Shown here in pieces: positions 13,021-25,024 of a stretch of 64,000 bases of DNA. The stretch spans positions 50,549,501 through 50,613,500 of the forward strand of contig NC_065539.1 of assembly GCF_932294415.1 (NCBI RefSeq), in the 5' to 3' direction. The position numbers and the translations under genes were made by a program. The stretch comes from Quercus robur. Its lineage: Eukaryota; Streptophyta; Magnoliopsida; Fagales; Fagaceae. The notes beneath the pieces were generated by a model. It did no database searches. It saw only the letters and a list, made by a program, of their open reading frames with translations, and was not told where the DNA came from. Position 1 is the stretch's first letter; every line of letters begins with the position of its first letter.

Positions 13021-15425
13021 AATAATATTTTCTTGAAATAATGAACAATTAGTCAGAAGCATCCAAAACATTCATTCATCAATATCTATTTTGACTTTTG
13101 ACATTTTTGATCCATCGAACTTTTTCTACAAATAGTGCTAATAAAAAGATGGAAAAGCATGGTTGGCGGAGCTGGTGCTAGCTAGTAGCGAGTGCCACCG
13201 AAGGATGTTCAAAATTTTCCTCTCGAGTAAAGCCAAATTCCACAATAATAATATCTCCAACTTTTGCCTGATGAAATCATTAGATCTATAAAAATTCAAA
13301 AGAAACCAACCAGCTGTAGTCAAGCAAATAGGCTCACATACTTCAACATCACTTTTGCCTGTAGATGTCTTGTCAATGGGCCACAAGTCACAACTTCACA
13401 TTCGGGCACCACCCTTATTGTTGCCACTTCCTTTTCGCATAACTAAATGCTTTGCATGGTATTGTTGCTTTCTTTGGAGATCATATCAGAACCCCCATCC
13501 ATGGTTACTGTTTTCACATCTCCAATTAGCCCCCACCCCCCAAGGCCATGGAAATTTCATTCAATGGTGGTTTTGTTTTGTTGCTTTGATATATGTGACG
13601 GCATTTAATTTTTATCCACCAGCTTCCTAGTGGTTCAGATATATATTCACCTTCATTTATAGCTCCCTGAATCCTGACAAACCTGGAACCATGTGGTGTC
13701 CCCCCTTAAGATATTGATTTAAATCATGACAATATTTTTGGTGTTCCACAACCCAAAAAATCCTACTTCAAAAGGTTGTGATCATTCTACATTATGATGG
13801 AACTATCAAAATCTTCATAATTAAATTTGTGTTTGGCTAGCTTTCATTTGAGAGCTCATTTGCTTAAAAGTGTGAAGAAAATAGACTAATGGATAGAGGT
13901 ATTTTTTAAAAATAAATATATAATTTTTTTTGAGGAAAAATATAAATATATAATTTTAATTTTAAATTATGACCTAAAAAAATTTTATTAAATAAATTTA
14001 TGAATAGATTTGACTCTTTGAGTTTTATTAATATATGAAATTGAAATAACTAGGTATAAGATGTCATTTCAAATTATTATATAATAATTTTTTTTTGTAT
14101 TTACAAAATCTTTAAAACTTAAATCGTTTTATGTTGTTTAACTTAAATCAAACAACTTATATTGTTTCTCAAAAAAAAAAAAAAAACAATTTATGTTGAT
14201 AAGAATTCTTCAAATTTATTATTTTTAAATTCTTAACAATGTAACATTAATTTCTTTTTGCGCTCTACAATTTTCTCTTGAATTATTTACAGAAAGTGAA
14301 TTAAATTATTATATGACAGCTTATTAAACTTTGTGCTAAACTAAATTGTAATTAAAAAAAAAAAATTCATATATCCCAGATTTTGACCAAAAAAAAAGTT
14401 CAATTCCATAAAATCAGTTCCATATGAACAAAAAAAAGTTCAATTCCATAAATTCAATTACATATGAACAAAAAAAGTTCAATTTCATTTTGACAGTTGA
14501 TGTTCAAGAGTTTTCTTTTACGATGTCAATGGAAAAGTTTGAGAAAAAAACTGAAAAAGTCTGACAAAATTTGGCAAATGTATTGAATTAAAAAAGAGTT
14601 CATTAAAAAAAAAGTGAAAACTATTGGAGCCCAGCTATTATTTATTTTCTCAGGCGTGTATAATTCCTATCTTACATGTACCAAGTTATTATAGGGAAGA
14701 ATTATATAGGGTGGCTTCAAAATTAGGGTAAGAGGTTACAAACTCAGATCTCTTGAATATCATGAGGTTTTAAAAATCACTAAATCAATACCTTAAAATT
14801 AATTTAATATCGGCAAATTTGGGCAATTAGTACCTAAATATTCAATCAATTAAAAAAAACAAGCTTATGACTAAAAGAGAAGTATGCTTGCAAAAGGCAT
14901 ACACTTTCATCTTCATGTGCTTCTCTTTCTCGTATTTAGCCTGAAAAAAATGGTTGGTGAATTGTGGACTCATATTTTATCAGATATTTGAGTTAATTAA
15001 ACCCTAAAAAAAATGTAAGAGATGAAAGTCACAATAGACATTAAAACTTGCTCTGCCATTGCCGGTGGTTGAACATTGAATGCCCATAAATAATTTAAGT
15101 GATATTTATTTGATAATACAAACAAAATTAAATAACTTATATATTCATAAGAAATAATAATAATGACAGAAAATATTGCCACACACAAAAAAAAGGACAG
15201 TTTTCAAGTGAATTTTTGTTAAACAATACATCTTCATATTTTGAAACAAAAGGAAAAAAAACCAAAACCAATAAAAAAAAAAATTATTGACATGGTGAAG
15301 TCATTTTACTATTTTAGAAATATTTAACAAATACATTCATTAAATTTACACAATTAGCCATAATCTTCCATCATCCATTGAACACTTCACCGCCATCCAT
15401 GAACACTTCAGACACCCACAATTCA

Positions 15426-15429
<4 letters not shown>

Positions 15430-15471
<42 letters not shown>
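15430..15471. repeat. (CT)n microsatellite
   Basis: About 21 uninterrupted CT units, with no gene nearby. Confidence 0.95.
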
Positions 15472-15476
<5 letters not shown>

Positions 15477-15848
15477 TCTTATTTAGCAAGTACGACAATA
15501 CCAACATCGTACTATCTTTCTATTAATGATACACCCTTGAATAACTTTGTATTAGATTTGTATATTTTGAAAATGACAAAATTAAGAAACAATATCTTAT
15601 GTACTTTTCTTTAAGTTTTCCTTTTAATATTCATGTGATTACTTAATTAAAAAATACACTTCTATCTAATGAAAAAAAATCCACATTACAAAATTTTAAG
15701 AAAAGAACCTAAGAAATAGCACCTAAATACTATACTTAAGTCTTACCTTTTTAAAAATATCATTTGGATTACATATTCTCTAAGTTATTAATCCATGTTA
15801 AATTTTGTGTCATTATTCCATCCATAATGACATCTTTTATATATAAAT

Positions 15849-15918
15849 GTGTGTGTGTGTGTGTGCGCGCGCGCGTGTGTGTGTGTGTGTGTGAGGGGGG
15901 GGGGGGGAGGGGAGGGGA
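15849..15918. repeat. Compound (GT)n-(GC)n-(GT)n microsatellite followed by a G-rich run
   Basis: GT units, then four or five CG units, then GT units again, then a G run broken by single A bases. The purine-pyrimidine alternation could adopt Z-DNA. The G run may be affected by sequencing or assembly error. Confidence 0.9.
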
Positions 15919-16280
15919 TTAGGATTAAAGTATACATGATGTAATTTAACTTTAAGCAATGTTATATCACCTAATAATTTTTTATTGAACTAAAATTCTA
16001 AAAATCTCACTGTTGGATTCATGTTCTCTATGTTCTTAAAATGCATGACGAATTTCGTGTCAAGTGGATTTCATTTTCTATTTGATCCAGTAACTCATAT
16101 CTTATGCATAATTTTAAAATACAAAAACTTAAAATTTAAATATTTGATCGCCCCCTATCCACTTTTTTTTTAATTAAATTTTTTTAAAACATTTAATAGA
16201 TAACATAGTTATTAATTGATGATGCATGGAAATCGTTAGTGAGTTGTTAGCTCCAAATCGCATTGATGGGTACTTGTGAA

Positions 16281-16911
16281 ACAGGAACACAAGGACCAAA
16301 CAAAAGGCACCGGTGTGGTACCGGCCAAAAATCATCTGAATGTCCAGTCAGTGAATAAGAAATCTCTAAGAACTCTATAGTGAGAGAATTAGGGATGTTC
16401 TACGTACTTGGAAAAATAGGAGGTCTGGTGCTTATACAGTGGCAAGTAGTGAACCAAGATCCCTTAAGAGTAGGGATTTTTCCTTGTAGGGAGGATCTAG
16501 TATTAGAGTTTCCGAAATTTTAGGGTGTTTTCTCATATGGGGAGATATGGGTGAGTATTAGGGTCTTTGTGTGTGATGCACATGATGTTTCCATGTATGA
16601 GTATTCGTGAGAATCAAGTAAGGCAATGTAGGACCCGTCGGCTTTTCCACTCCATTGGCCTTATGGTCACCCATCGCTTAAGGTTCTCCCGTCGGTTTGT
16701 AGGGGAGATGTGTCCGTCGGCTTCTGTAGTGGCATCGTCCTTTGAAAGCATTGTCGGTTTATTAAGAGTGCGTTACCTCTATTATAGTCGTTCTGGAACC
16801 TCCATCATCTTTTGCGAAGCCAACAGCCTCATAGGGGTCGTCAGCTCTCCTAACATTCTACTTATAAGTTTCAATTACTTTGTCAAAAATACCCCTATCA
16901 TTTATCTTTGA
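16281..16911. repeat. Possible LTR-retrotransposon fragment
   Basis: This stretch is visibly less AT-rich than its surroundings and includes gcaccggtgtggtaccggcc and gtaggacccgtcggcttttc. The base composition and phrases resemble LTR or leader sequence of plant retrotransposons as I recall them. The 114-codon open frame at 16567-16911 matches no known protein. Confidence 0.3.
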
Positions 16912-17011
16912 CCATCTTGCAATTTTGTAAGCATATAAGATATATGAAGAAAATACAATCCAACTTTGGGATCTGTCAAAATTCACATTCACTAAAAAAA
17001 AGGGGGGGGGG

Positions 17012-17879
17012 GGTAAACTATATCTTTTACATCATTTTTCAATTTAGTCATTAACCTTTCAATTGTATCAATTTGGTCCCTAACCTTTCAGTGTCGTGTC
17101 AATTTAGTCCCTGTCATTATCTCTTGAATGGAAAAGTCTAATGTGCCAAACGGCCTAAATAATATTTTTTTAAAAAATTGCCACATCATTTGCCACTTGT
17201 CAAATCTTTTAAAAAAAAAAACTCAAATCAAATCTTTGCTTATATTGTTTGATAGAAGTTATAGAACCGCCCACGCACACACACAAAACTCAATAAGTAA
17301 GGGCTAAAAGGAGTTTTCACAGAAGTGTCAAATTGGAGAACTAGATATGGTGAATGAAATTGGGGCACTCTATCTCCTTCTACCCAAAAATCTGCACAAT
17401 TAAAAGGGAACCTTAAGGATGAATGAAAAGGAAAACAAAAATATATATTTTTTGTTAATAAATGGTTGACAACAAATTTTTTTTTTGGGCAATTTATGTC
17501 TTCCAACCGTGGAGATAATGTTTTTTTTTTTTTTTTTTTTTTTTTGAGAAGCCCAACCGAGGAGATGATAAATGATTATTTTTTGGGATTTTATGAATTT
17601 ATGGCTAATTAGAAAACACTTTAGAAGAGTATTGATCTTGGCCCAGGTAAATGTTAAAGCTAATAAAGCTCCATAATTTCTACCATAGACTAATTGCAAC
17701 AAAGACCAAACTTAGATTATCAAAAAAATTTAATCATCTCCTTGTAGCATCTCACCTTTCTTTGTAGAGGACCAAAATGTGAAGAACTAAGAAATGTGAA
17801 GAATTGACTTAGGGATTTTTTTTTTTTTTTTTTTTTGTTGATAGACGTGAGTTAGGGATTTTGATCCCAAAAGTTACTC

Positions 17880-17952
<73 letters not shown>

Positions 17953-18173
17953 AAATTATGTTGATAGGTTAGTTCAGGTAGCAATTGATGTGGCAAATTT
18001 TTATTTATTTAATTAAGCTGTTTGACACGTCAGATTTTTCTATCTAAGAAATAACGGTAGAGACTAAATTGACACGACATTGAAAAGTTAGGGACCAAAT
18101 TGACATAATTGAAAGGTTAAAGACTAAATTAAAATATGATGTAAAGGATAGAGACCAAATACGTAGTTTACCT
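17012..18173. mobile_element. Non-autonomous DNA element with about 165 bp terminal inverted repeats
   Basis: The left terminus (17012 to about 17160) reads ggtaaactatat, caatttggtccctaacctt, gtcgtgtcaatttagtc and ccaaacggcc. The right terminus (about 18010-18173) is its reverse complement with scattered mismatches and ends cgtagtttacct. The 0.85 kb interior is non-coding and rich in T runs and a TTG repeat. Short flanking similarity (ctaaaaaaaa on the left, taaaaaat on the right) could be a worn target duplication. Long TIRs and no ORF suggest a Mutator-like or foldback element. Confidence 0.65.
17881..17945. repeat. (TTG)n microsatellite followed by a poly(T) run
   Basis: About 12 TTG units lead into about 30 T. 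It lies inside the long-TIR element. Confidence 0.95.
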
Positions 18174-20600
18174 AAAAAATATTTTGAGTTATCTAATATT
18201 ACTCTATAACTTGAAACCAACCCAATTGTATACGAATATATCATCGGATGGAGTTTTATAAAGTACACCATGACACATATGAGTTCAATGTCCTTTTAAT
18301 TTTGGCATCAAGTATATGCTTGAGGGTAGTATAAAATGATCAATCAATCAAAAAAAAAAAATTAGTAGAAAATGATCCAGGACACTATAGATAAAATATT
18401 ACTTTCATAAAAAAATGATTCTTGACCATACGAAAATAATATTATATCTATAAACTATATGAGATATCAATACCAAGATCTTATCAAAGGTGTATAGTCC
18501 ATTTATATCCAACTTCTTATGTAAAGACATTTATATATCGCTTTTCTCCAAAAAAAAAAAACAAAAAACAAAAAAAAAAGACATTTATACATCGCTTCTA
18601 AAAATTAAAGAAATTTACTCAAAAAAACAAAGACATTTATATATTGTATATATATATATATATATATATAAATCCATTGTAATTGTAAGAACGACTCCTC
18701 TTTGTAAAATTCGTTCCATTTTCTCAAAAATAAAATTTTCATAATTGAGTTGCTATCAAAAGTCCTCAATCATTTATAACATTTTTGCAATGGAGTTGAA
18801 ACTTGAAACTACAAGCCTTATTTTTTTAGCAAAAATCATGTTACATATGTAACACTAGTTGCGTCGCCAACAATTTTTATTTTTTTTTTAATTTTATAAA
18901 GTTGTCAAAATTTTATTGTAACAATAGTTCAGTAGAGTCGATCTTACTACGATTTTTGAGTGACCATTCATCTAATATAAGATCTATCTTTAAAAAAAAA
19001 AAAAGTGTCCTAGAAATAAATGATATAAAATAATATATATAGGAATAATATGGAGTTATTATTATTATTATTATTTTTATATAGGAATAATATGGAGTAT
19101 TTGGATCAATATTAGGTGTATTACCTTTAAGCTTTCCTAGAACTCTTCATACTATTTTATACTGCTATATAAGAAAAGTTGTATCTTACACAATGTAATT
19201 ATGTGGAATTGAAATAGATGTTTTTCTTTTATTTTATTTTCTTTATATCCCACGGACCTTTGTTTCAAACATTTAGAATTTTTATCTTGATAAACAAAAG
19301 AGTACTCCTCACTACTTATAACTATTGAGAGCTATCCACCCTTGGTGGATGGGGGTGCTCTTTAACCCAAGGACAATGGACAAGCTGAGATGGACTCCCC
19401 ATATAAACACTAGAGCCGCAAGACCCTATTTTTATAGGGGACAAACCAACAGCCACCTCTCCCACCTAGAGGTTCTACCATATATTCATCTACTTTAATG
19501 CCTCAACTTGGTTATAAGTTAACGTTACTAAACTTGACTTGCATATAACTATTAATAACATTCAAATTATCGAAGTAATTATAGTATTTGTGAAATTTTG
19601 ATCAAACTTTCTAAAAAAATAAATTAATATTTTAAATGAAATTATTTCACTAACAGATTGAAAAAATAAAAATAAATTTATTAGTTATTTTAAATTATTT
19701 CAATCATCTATCAAATTTTATTTTTAAACAAAATAAAAAATTGATCTTACACGATAGGTTTTACTCCTATAACTTCAGGTAAAATGTTCTCTTATTTTCT
19801 TAAATATCTCATTATTTAATTTTGAATGGATTAATACAAACTTTTTAAAAACAATTTATAAAATATTTTATTTACCTTAAATATTGTGCGTGGAAGATAT
19901 CGATTTAGTATTAAGGTCTGGTCTACGGTTGCACACCTATGCCAATTTTTAAATGGCGATGGCGTAGATCACCATGCTTTGTTGGAATAGGATGTTTCAT
20001 AATTCATAGCGACGTATAGTTTTCAATGCGTCCCCTGCAACTAAAATATCCCTTGTGAACAAGAAAATTAAAATTGTGGCCCTAATGTCAAGTTTGGACA
20101 ACAAGAAACATCATAGCACGAATCACCAAGCACCTAAATTTTTTTTTTTTAGAAATACCAAGCACCTAATTAATGAATAGGTCTTGTCAATAGATACATA
20201 TAGGGACTTTTTTTAGAGTTAATATATTATTAAAAAAAATTTAATATTACATTCGGGAAAAAATATATAAAAAAAATAGTTTCTTTTTTATTTTTAATAA
20301 AAAATTTTAAAAAATATTTCTTAAACAAATACCTTAGAGTATTTGTTAACTATTCTCTTAATGAATTAATAGTTTAAAGAAATAGTTTATAAATCATTAC
20401 GTAATAGGTTGAAAAATATAGTTCCGTATCAATTTGTAACCAAATTTTATTCTTTGTTATTTTTGCATACTATTATATTATTTTGGTGTTATTAAAATAT
20501 TGTGGATTTCAAACATTTTATAAACAATCATTAATATAGGTCTAAAAACAATATAATCTCAGTTAATTACTCTCTAAACATTCCATAATGTCATAACGTT
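18174..20600. other. Gene-free AT-rich intergenic region
   Basis: No recognisable gene. An AT microsatellite is at 18648-18671. At 19330-19490 there is a less AT-rich block, with the palindrome ccacccttggtgg, that looks like an old mobile-element fragment but could not be assigned. Confidence 0.4.
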
Positions 20601-20604
20601 CCCT

Positions 20605-21085
20605 TTATATTTTTAACATTTTATGTTTCAAAATTTTCATTTTTGCCTTTTATGTTTGGTTCTTTTTCATATTGGCCATTTATGTTTCAAAATTTTCATA
20701 TTGCCCCTTCATGTTAGATTTAGTTTTCTATTTTACTTTTCATTTTTTTTTTTTCATGAAGTGCTGGAATGAAGGGTTGAAATGTAAATGACCAAATGAA
20801 AAATTGAATCAAACTGGAAGGTGCAAAATTATAATATTAAAACATAAAATACCAATATAAAAATAGAATAAAACGTGAACAATCAAAATGAAAATTTTAA
20901 AATATATTAGAAAAAATGAAAGTAATCTCACCTTTAAAAGTTAAGGATATACTTTAGTCTTTTATATATATAAGACATGAAGACAAAGTGATAATTTTGA
21001 AACGTAAAAAACCAATATAATAACAAAATCAAACATGAACTATTAAAATTAAAATTTTAAAGCATAAGGGGACAAAATAAAGTGT
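20605..21085. repeat. Inverted-repeat (foldback-like) element
   Basis: The left arm (20620-20680: tttatgtttcaaaattttca, then ttttcatattgg) is the reverse complement, with mismatches, of 20852-20915 (ccaatataaaaatagaataa, then aaaatgaaaattttaaaata). A second diverged copy of the right arm lies at 21012-21070. No coding capacity. Confidence 0.45.
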
Positions 21086-22122
21086 GAGCTTGAGAATTGT
21101 TAAAAAAAAGCTTCATTTTTTACTTCTTGTCTTGGCTTTCTTGCAAATAAAGTAGCTTTTAGCTGCTTTGAAATAAAACAATTCATAATTTTTCATAACA
21201 CATTTAACCTAAAAATTACCAAAAATGATATCTTACTCTTAAGCTATCAAAAATTATAAATACTATGTAAATAAGTTATGAAATGCTATAATACTAAACT
21301 AAACAAATAAGATTTAAAAACAAAAACAAACAAACAAATTCCCAAACCGACTAAAAACAATTCTAACTTTTAACCTTTGAGACCCACAATATATTTTAGT
21401 CTTTTACATATTAAAATTTTATAGATCTTATTTTTTAGTTTTGGATTCTTGTCTCTTTTTTTGGTTTGGACCCACAATGGCAAAGCCACCTATTGGAATA
21501 GCTTATTTTTAAGCACTGTTTGTGATGGACACCGCACAGATGATGAAAACAGTGCACGTGGTTGCGTATTACAAAGATGCCTTTTGCTTTTAAAGCTGAG
21601 CTACGTTTGGTACTTGCGAAACCCACCATGCACATTCCCCAACAATTAATTTAATGTGCCCATAAAAAGACATAAATGCCATCACCGCAATCACCGACGA
21701 ATGAGCCTTTTCAATCTTATCACAAAGTCACAACGCGGCTTATCTTTCTCTGTCCTCCATTATTCATCCGTACAATCCTGCCATTATTTCAACATATCAA
21801 GGGCATTTTGGTCCAAACTCTATAAAAATTGTCTTCCTCTCACGCAAGTCTCTTTCTTTCTTTCATTCTTTCTTTCCTAAGCCCCCAAAAATAAAATAAA
21901 ACACTTCACCTCATTCCCTCCATTTTCCGTAACCATCTATTAATTAATTTTTACTATGTCTAAAAATACAAAAAATCTCTTTTTTGTTTTTCTATTAATA
22001 AAATAAAATACTTCACCTCACTCTCCCCATTTTTCATAATCATGAAATACAAATATCTTTTATAATAAAATATTTAATCTCCGTTATGTCTAAAAATGCA
22101 AATATTTTTTTTTTTTATTTGA

Positions 22123-22290
22123 AAAGTACTAAGTCTATAAAATTTCCACAACAAATATTAATTGGTAAATTGTTATAGGATTTTTATTTGAATCCAACAG
22201 TAAAATCACTTTCTTATCCACTAGTGATAGCAAATAATAATCTGTTACATAAAATTTACTTTAAAAATATTGTGAACATAACATTTTTTT
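22123..22290. mobile_element. Diverged copy of the palindromic MITE
   Basis: Ends are aaaagtactaagtctataaa on the left and attgtgaacataac on the right, with the ccacaacaaatat arm phrase. It is immediately followed by a second related copy. Confidence 0.4.
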
Positions 22291-22319
22291 ATTTATTTTA
22301 TAAATAAAAAAAATTGGCA

Positions 22320-22436
22320 AGTGCTAGTCCATAACGTTTTAACAACACTTTTACAACAAATTTTAATAATCAATAACAATCTTTTACTTAAATTTATTAT
22401 AAAAGTGTTGTAAAAATATTAAACACATAGTATTTT
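22320..22436. mobile_element. Palindromic MITE, short copy
   Basis: The left arm (aacgttttaacaacactttt, then acaacaaattt) pairs with the right arm (aaatttattataaaagtgtt, then gtaaaaatatt). It is about 117 bp and non-coding, and lies about 240 bp upstream of the predicted transcription start of the PC-esterase gene. Confidence 0.6.
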
Positions 22437-22646
22437 TAAAATTACTTTACCTCACTCCCTCCATTTTTAATAACCATCTAATAATTAATCTTTATTATAT
22501 CCAAAAATACAAACATCACTTTTTTTATTTTCAATTTCTGTCTTTGGCTACACTATTTTTGAGAAAGCCAATTTATTGCTAACAAACTTTTGTAATCATA
22601 ACTAATTATCATGTTTAAAAAAAAAACAAAAATACTTTTGTAATTA

Positions 22647-22882
22647 TTATAAAAGGCAAAGAGAGTATAAAATGATGAACCATTTCTCTCTCTCTCTCTC
22701 TGTCTCTCTGAGTCTCTCTTTCTTTCTGTTGAAAGTTGAGACCATAGGAACAGAAAAGAAAGAGAAAAGTCCAATATTTGAGAGCTGCATTGTGCTTCAT
22801 TTTCGGGGCTTCCCTTCTCGGAGGGATTTTATCTGTTAGAGAAGCTTAAAGAAACAAAAATTCCTACCTTGTAACATAACCT
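22647..22882 (+). promoter_or_regulatory. Predicted core promoter and first 5' UTR exon of the PC-esterase gene
   Basis: A TATA box (ttataaaaggc, 22647-22657) lies about 30 bp upstream of a CT-rich start region (tttctctctctctctc, from about 22682). The leader is long; a good donor (ct|gtaagtt, 22883) and an acceptor with a pyrimidine tract (ttttttctag|gttgg, at 23166) suggest an intron within the 5' UTR. A second acceptor is possible at 23098. Inferred, not shown by transcript data. Confidence 0.45.
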
Positions 22883-23206
22883 GTAAGTTAAAGTCAAGTT
22901 TTTTACTTTTCTGTTATTTTCATCTTTGTTTTAATATCAAAACTTATGCTTTAATCCAACAAAAACAAAAAGATTCCATTTTTTTTGTTGTTATTGTTTG
23001 TTTTTGTTTCTGGGCATGTGCATATGCCATGTGTTCAATTTTCTTGAGAAAATAAGTGTTTTTTTATTTTTTATTATTGTTTGTTGGTTTTTGTTCAGAA
23101 AGAAATTAACTTGTTAATCTGGTTTTCTTTTTTTCTTTTTGCATTTTCTGGGTGTGTTTTTTCTAGGTTGGTGCTTTTGTGGTGGTGGTGGTGGTGTGGA
23201 TTAGAG

Positions 23207-25024
23207 ATGCCAGAGAAGGCAGTGAGTTCACCACCTTGGAATCCATGGATGTCAAGGTCAGGTCCCTTGCTTCACTGGCGCATTGGGTTGCTGACAGCTT
23301 TTGTTTTTGTTGGGATGGTTGTCGTTTGGAGCGTAGATGGGTGCACCATTAAGAGCTTTCTTGAAGCTTGGAGGCTAAGGCAAGATTACAGAACCATGAA
23401 GGTCAGCACTCGTCCTGTGAATCTCACACAAACCCATCAAAAATTGCATCTTAACGCATCCGACATTGTATCTAATCCGACCCACTTCAATTCCAACATT
23501 CTTGAACCACTTATTGTTAAGAATTCAACTGGGCTTCCTAAAAAACCAGCCAGGAATCAAATGCACCACATAGCTTTGTCAAATTTGAGTTGGGTTTCAG
23601 CTGAGTTGGAACCCAACTTGACCTCCAATCTTCTGGCCAGGTGGTTAGCTCCAGGAGGTGAACCCTGTAAGAATTCTAAGACACTGAATATTTCAATTCC
23701 TGGTTTGGATAATAGAGGTGGGAACTTGATTAGTTTGTCAGCTGGTGAAATCCATGAGTTTGGTTTTCAAGCACTGGATGAGTATGGAAATCCTAGGTGT
23801 TTAGGTGGGGATTACTTTGAGACAGATCTTTCAGGGGATTCTTATAAATCTAGGCCTTTAGTCAAAGATTTTGGCAACGGGTCTTATTCTGTTTCACTTC
23901 AGGTTCATCCGGATTTTGTTGGGGATTACCATCTCACTGTGATCTTGCTTTATAGGCACTTTGAGGGTCTGAAGTTTTCACCTTGGCGGTTTGCAGTTGA
24001 CCGTGAGCTTCGTAGGATTCCAATCAGGTTTTACAAAGGTTCAAGTCATTTACCTGAACTACAAACTTGTAAAGAATCTGATTTTAGCAGGGATATTTGG
24101 TATGGGAGGTGGACTCGGCATGGTAAGAATGATGATTGCGAAATTGGTAATGATGGGCGGTACCGATGCCTAAAACCTGACTTTCCATGCCAGAGTCCAT
24201 GGTGTAGTGGTTCATTAGGATTGTTAGAGAGTAATGGTTGGGTCTACTCGACACACTGTACTTTTAGATTGTTTGTAGCTGATTCTGCTTGGAATTGCTT
24301 GAAGAATCGCTGGATTTTCTTCTGGGGTGACTCGAATCATGTTGACACGATACGAAACATGCTAAATTTTGTTCTAGATTTACCTGAGATCCCCTCAGTT
24401 CCTAGGCGGTTTGATATGAACTTCTCAAACCCAAAAGACCCGTCTCAGACAGTTAGAATTACTAGCATTTTCAACGGGCATTGGAATGAGACGAAGAATT
24501 ATGAAGGTTTGAATTCCTTGCAAGATGAAGGGTTTAGGAATTTATTAAAAGAGTACTTCTCAGAAGACACTGTTCCAGACACTATGATCATGAACTCTGG
24601 ATTACATGATGGTGTAAAGTGGAAAAACATAAGGGCTTTCTCTGCTGGGGCAGATTATGCAGCTTCGTTTTGGGCAGAAGTTTTGGAGTCAGTGAAGCGG
24701 AGAGGGTTGGCAGTGCCAAAGGTTTTTTACAGGACCACAATAGCAACTGGTGGATATGCACGGTCACTTGCATTTAACCCCAATAAGATGGAGGCGTTTA
24801 ATGGGGTATTGGTGGAGAAATTGAAGCAAGCTGGGGTAGTTTCCGGCGTGATTGATGACTTTGATATGACATTTCCTTGGCATTTTGATAACCGATGCAA
24901 TGATGGAGTGCATTATGGCCGGGCTCCAGCAAAGATGAAGTGGAGAGATGGGCAAATTGGGCACCAGTATTTTGTAGACCTCATGTTAGTTCATGTGTTG
25001 CTCAATGCACTCTGTGCAACATAG
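23207..25024 (+). CDS. Type II membrane protein with filamin-like region and PC-esterase (SGNH) domain
   Basis: One open exon of 605 codons. The ATG at 23207 is the first in frame; the frame is open upstream but has no ATG. Residues about 26-43 form one membrane anchor after a short basic N-terminus, the pattern of Golgi type II proteins. Residues about 165-250 resemble a filamin/Ig-type repeat (EFGFQALDEYGNPRCLGGDY and GNGSYSVSLQ). The C-terminal half has the PC-esterase blocks: FWGDSNH with nucleophile Ser376, IMNSGLHDG, and a final NDGVHYGR with Asp566 and His569. Several N-glycosylation sequons are present. This arrangement resembles NXPE-type and TBL/Cas1p-type acyl-transferase/esterases, which in plants act on wall polysaccharides. 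The substrate is unknown and a wall or glycan O-acetylation role is inference. No broken motif is seen. Confidence 0.9.
   Translation: MPEKAVSSPPWNPWMSRSGPLLHWRIGLLTAFVFVGMVVVWSVDGCTIKSFLEAWRLRQDYRTMKVSTRPVNLTQTHQKLHLNASDIVSNPTHFNSNILEPLIVKNSTGLPKKPARNQMHHIALSNLSWVSAELEPNLTSNLLARWLAPGGEPCKNSKTLNISIPGLDNRGGNLISLSAGEIHEFGFQALDEYGNPRCLGGDYFETDLSGDSYKSRPLVKDFGNGSYSVSLQVHPDFVGDYHLTVILLYRHFEGLKFSPWRFAVDRELRRIPIRFYKGSSHLPELQTCKESDFSRDIWYGRWTRHGKNDDCEIGNDGRYRCLKPDFPCQSPWCSGSLGLLESNGWVYSTHCTFRLFVADSAWNCLKNRWIFFWGDSNHVDTIRNMLNFVLDLPEIPSVPRRFDMNFSNPKDPSQTVRITSIFNGHWNETKNYEGLNSLQDEGFRNLLKEYFSEDTVPDTMIMNSGLHDGVKWKNIRAFSAGADYAASFWAEVLESVKRRGLAVPKVFYRTTIATGGYARSLAFNPNKMEAFNGVLVEKLKQAGVVSGVIDDFDMTFPWHFDNRCNDGVHYGRAPAKMKWRDGQIGHQYFVDLMLVHVLLNALCAT

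Larger units (their letters stand above)
13021..16280. other. Gene-free AT-rich intergenic region
   Basis: No recognisable gene. The open frames at 13138-13630 match nothing I know. 14390-14480 holds an imperfect tandem repeat of about 45-50 bp with the phrase agttcaattccataaa and catatgaacaaaaaa. Microsatellites lie near 15430 and 15849. Confidence 0.45.

Noticed and set aside
15430-15918. Possible CRISPR or regulatory array in spaced repeats
   Set aside because: They are plain CT and GT/GC microsatellites without spacers, and this is a plant nuclear sequence.
16567-16911. Open frame of 114 codons
   Set aside because: Composition fits an LTR fragment; no known domain.
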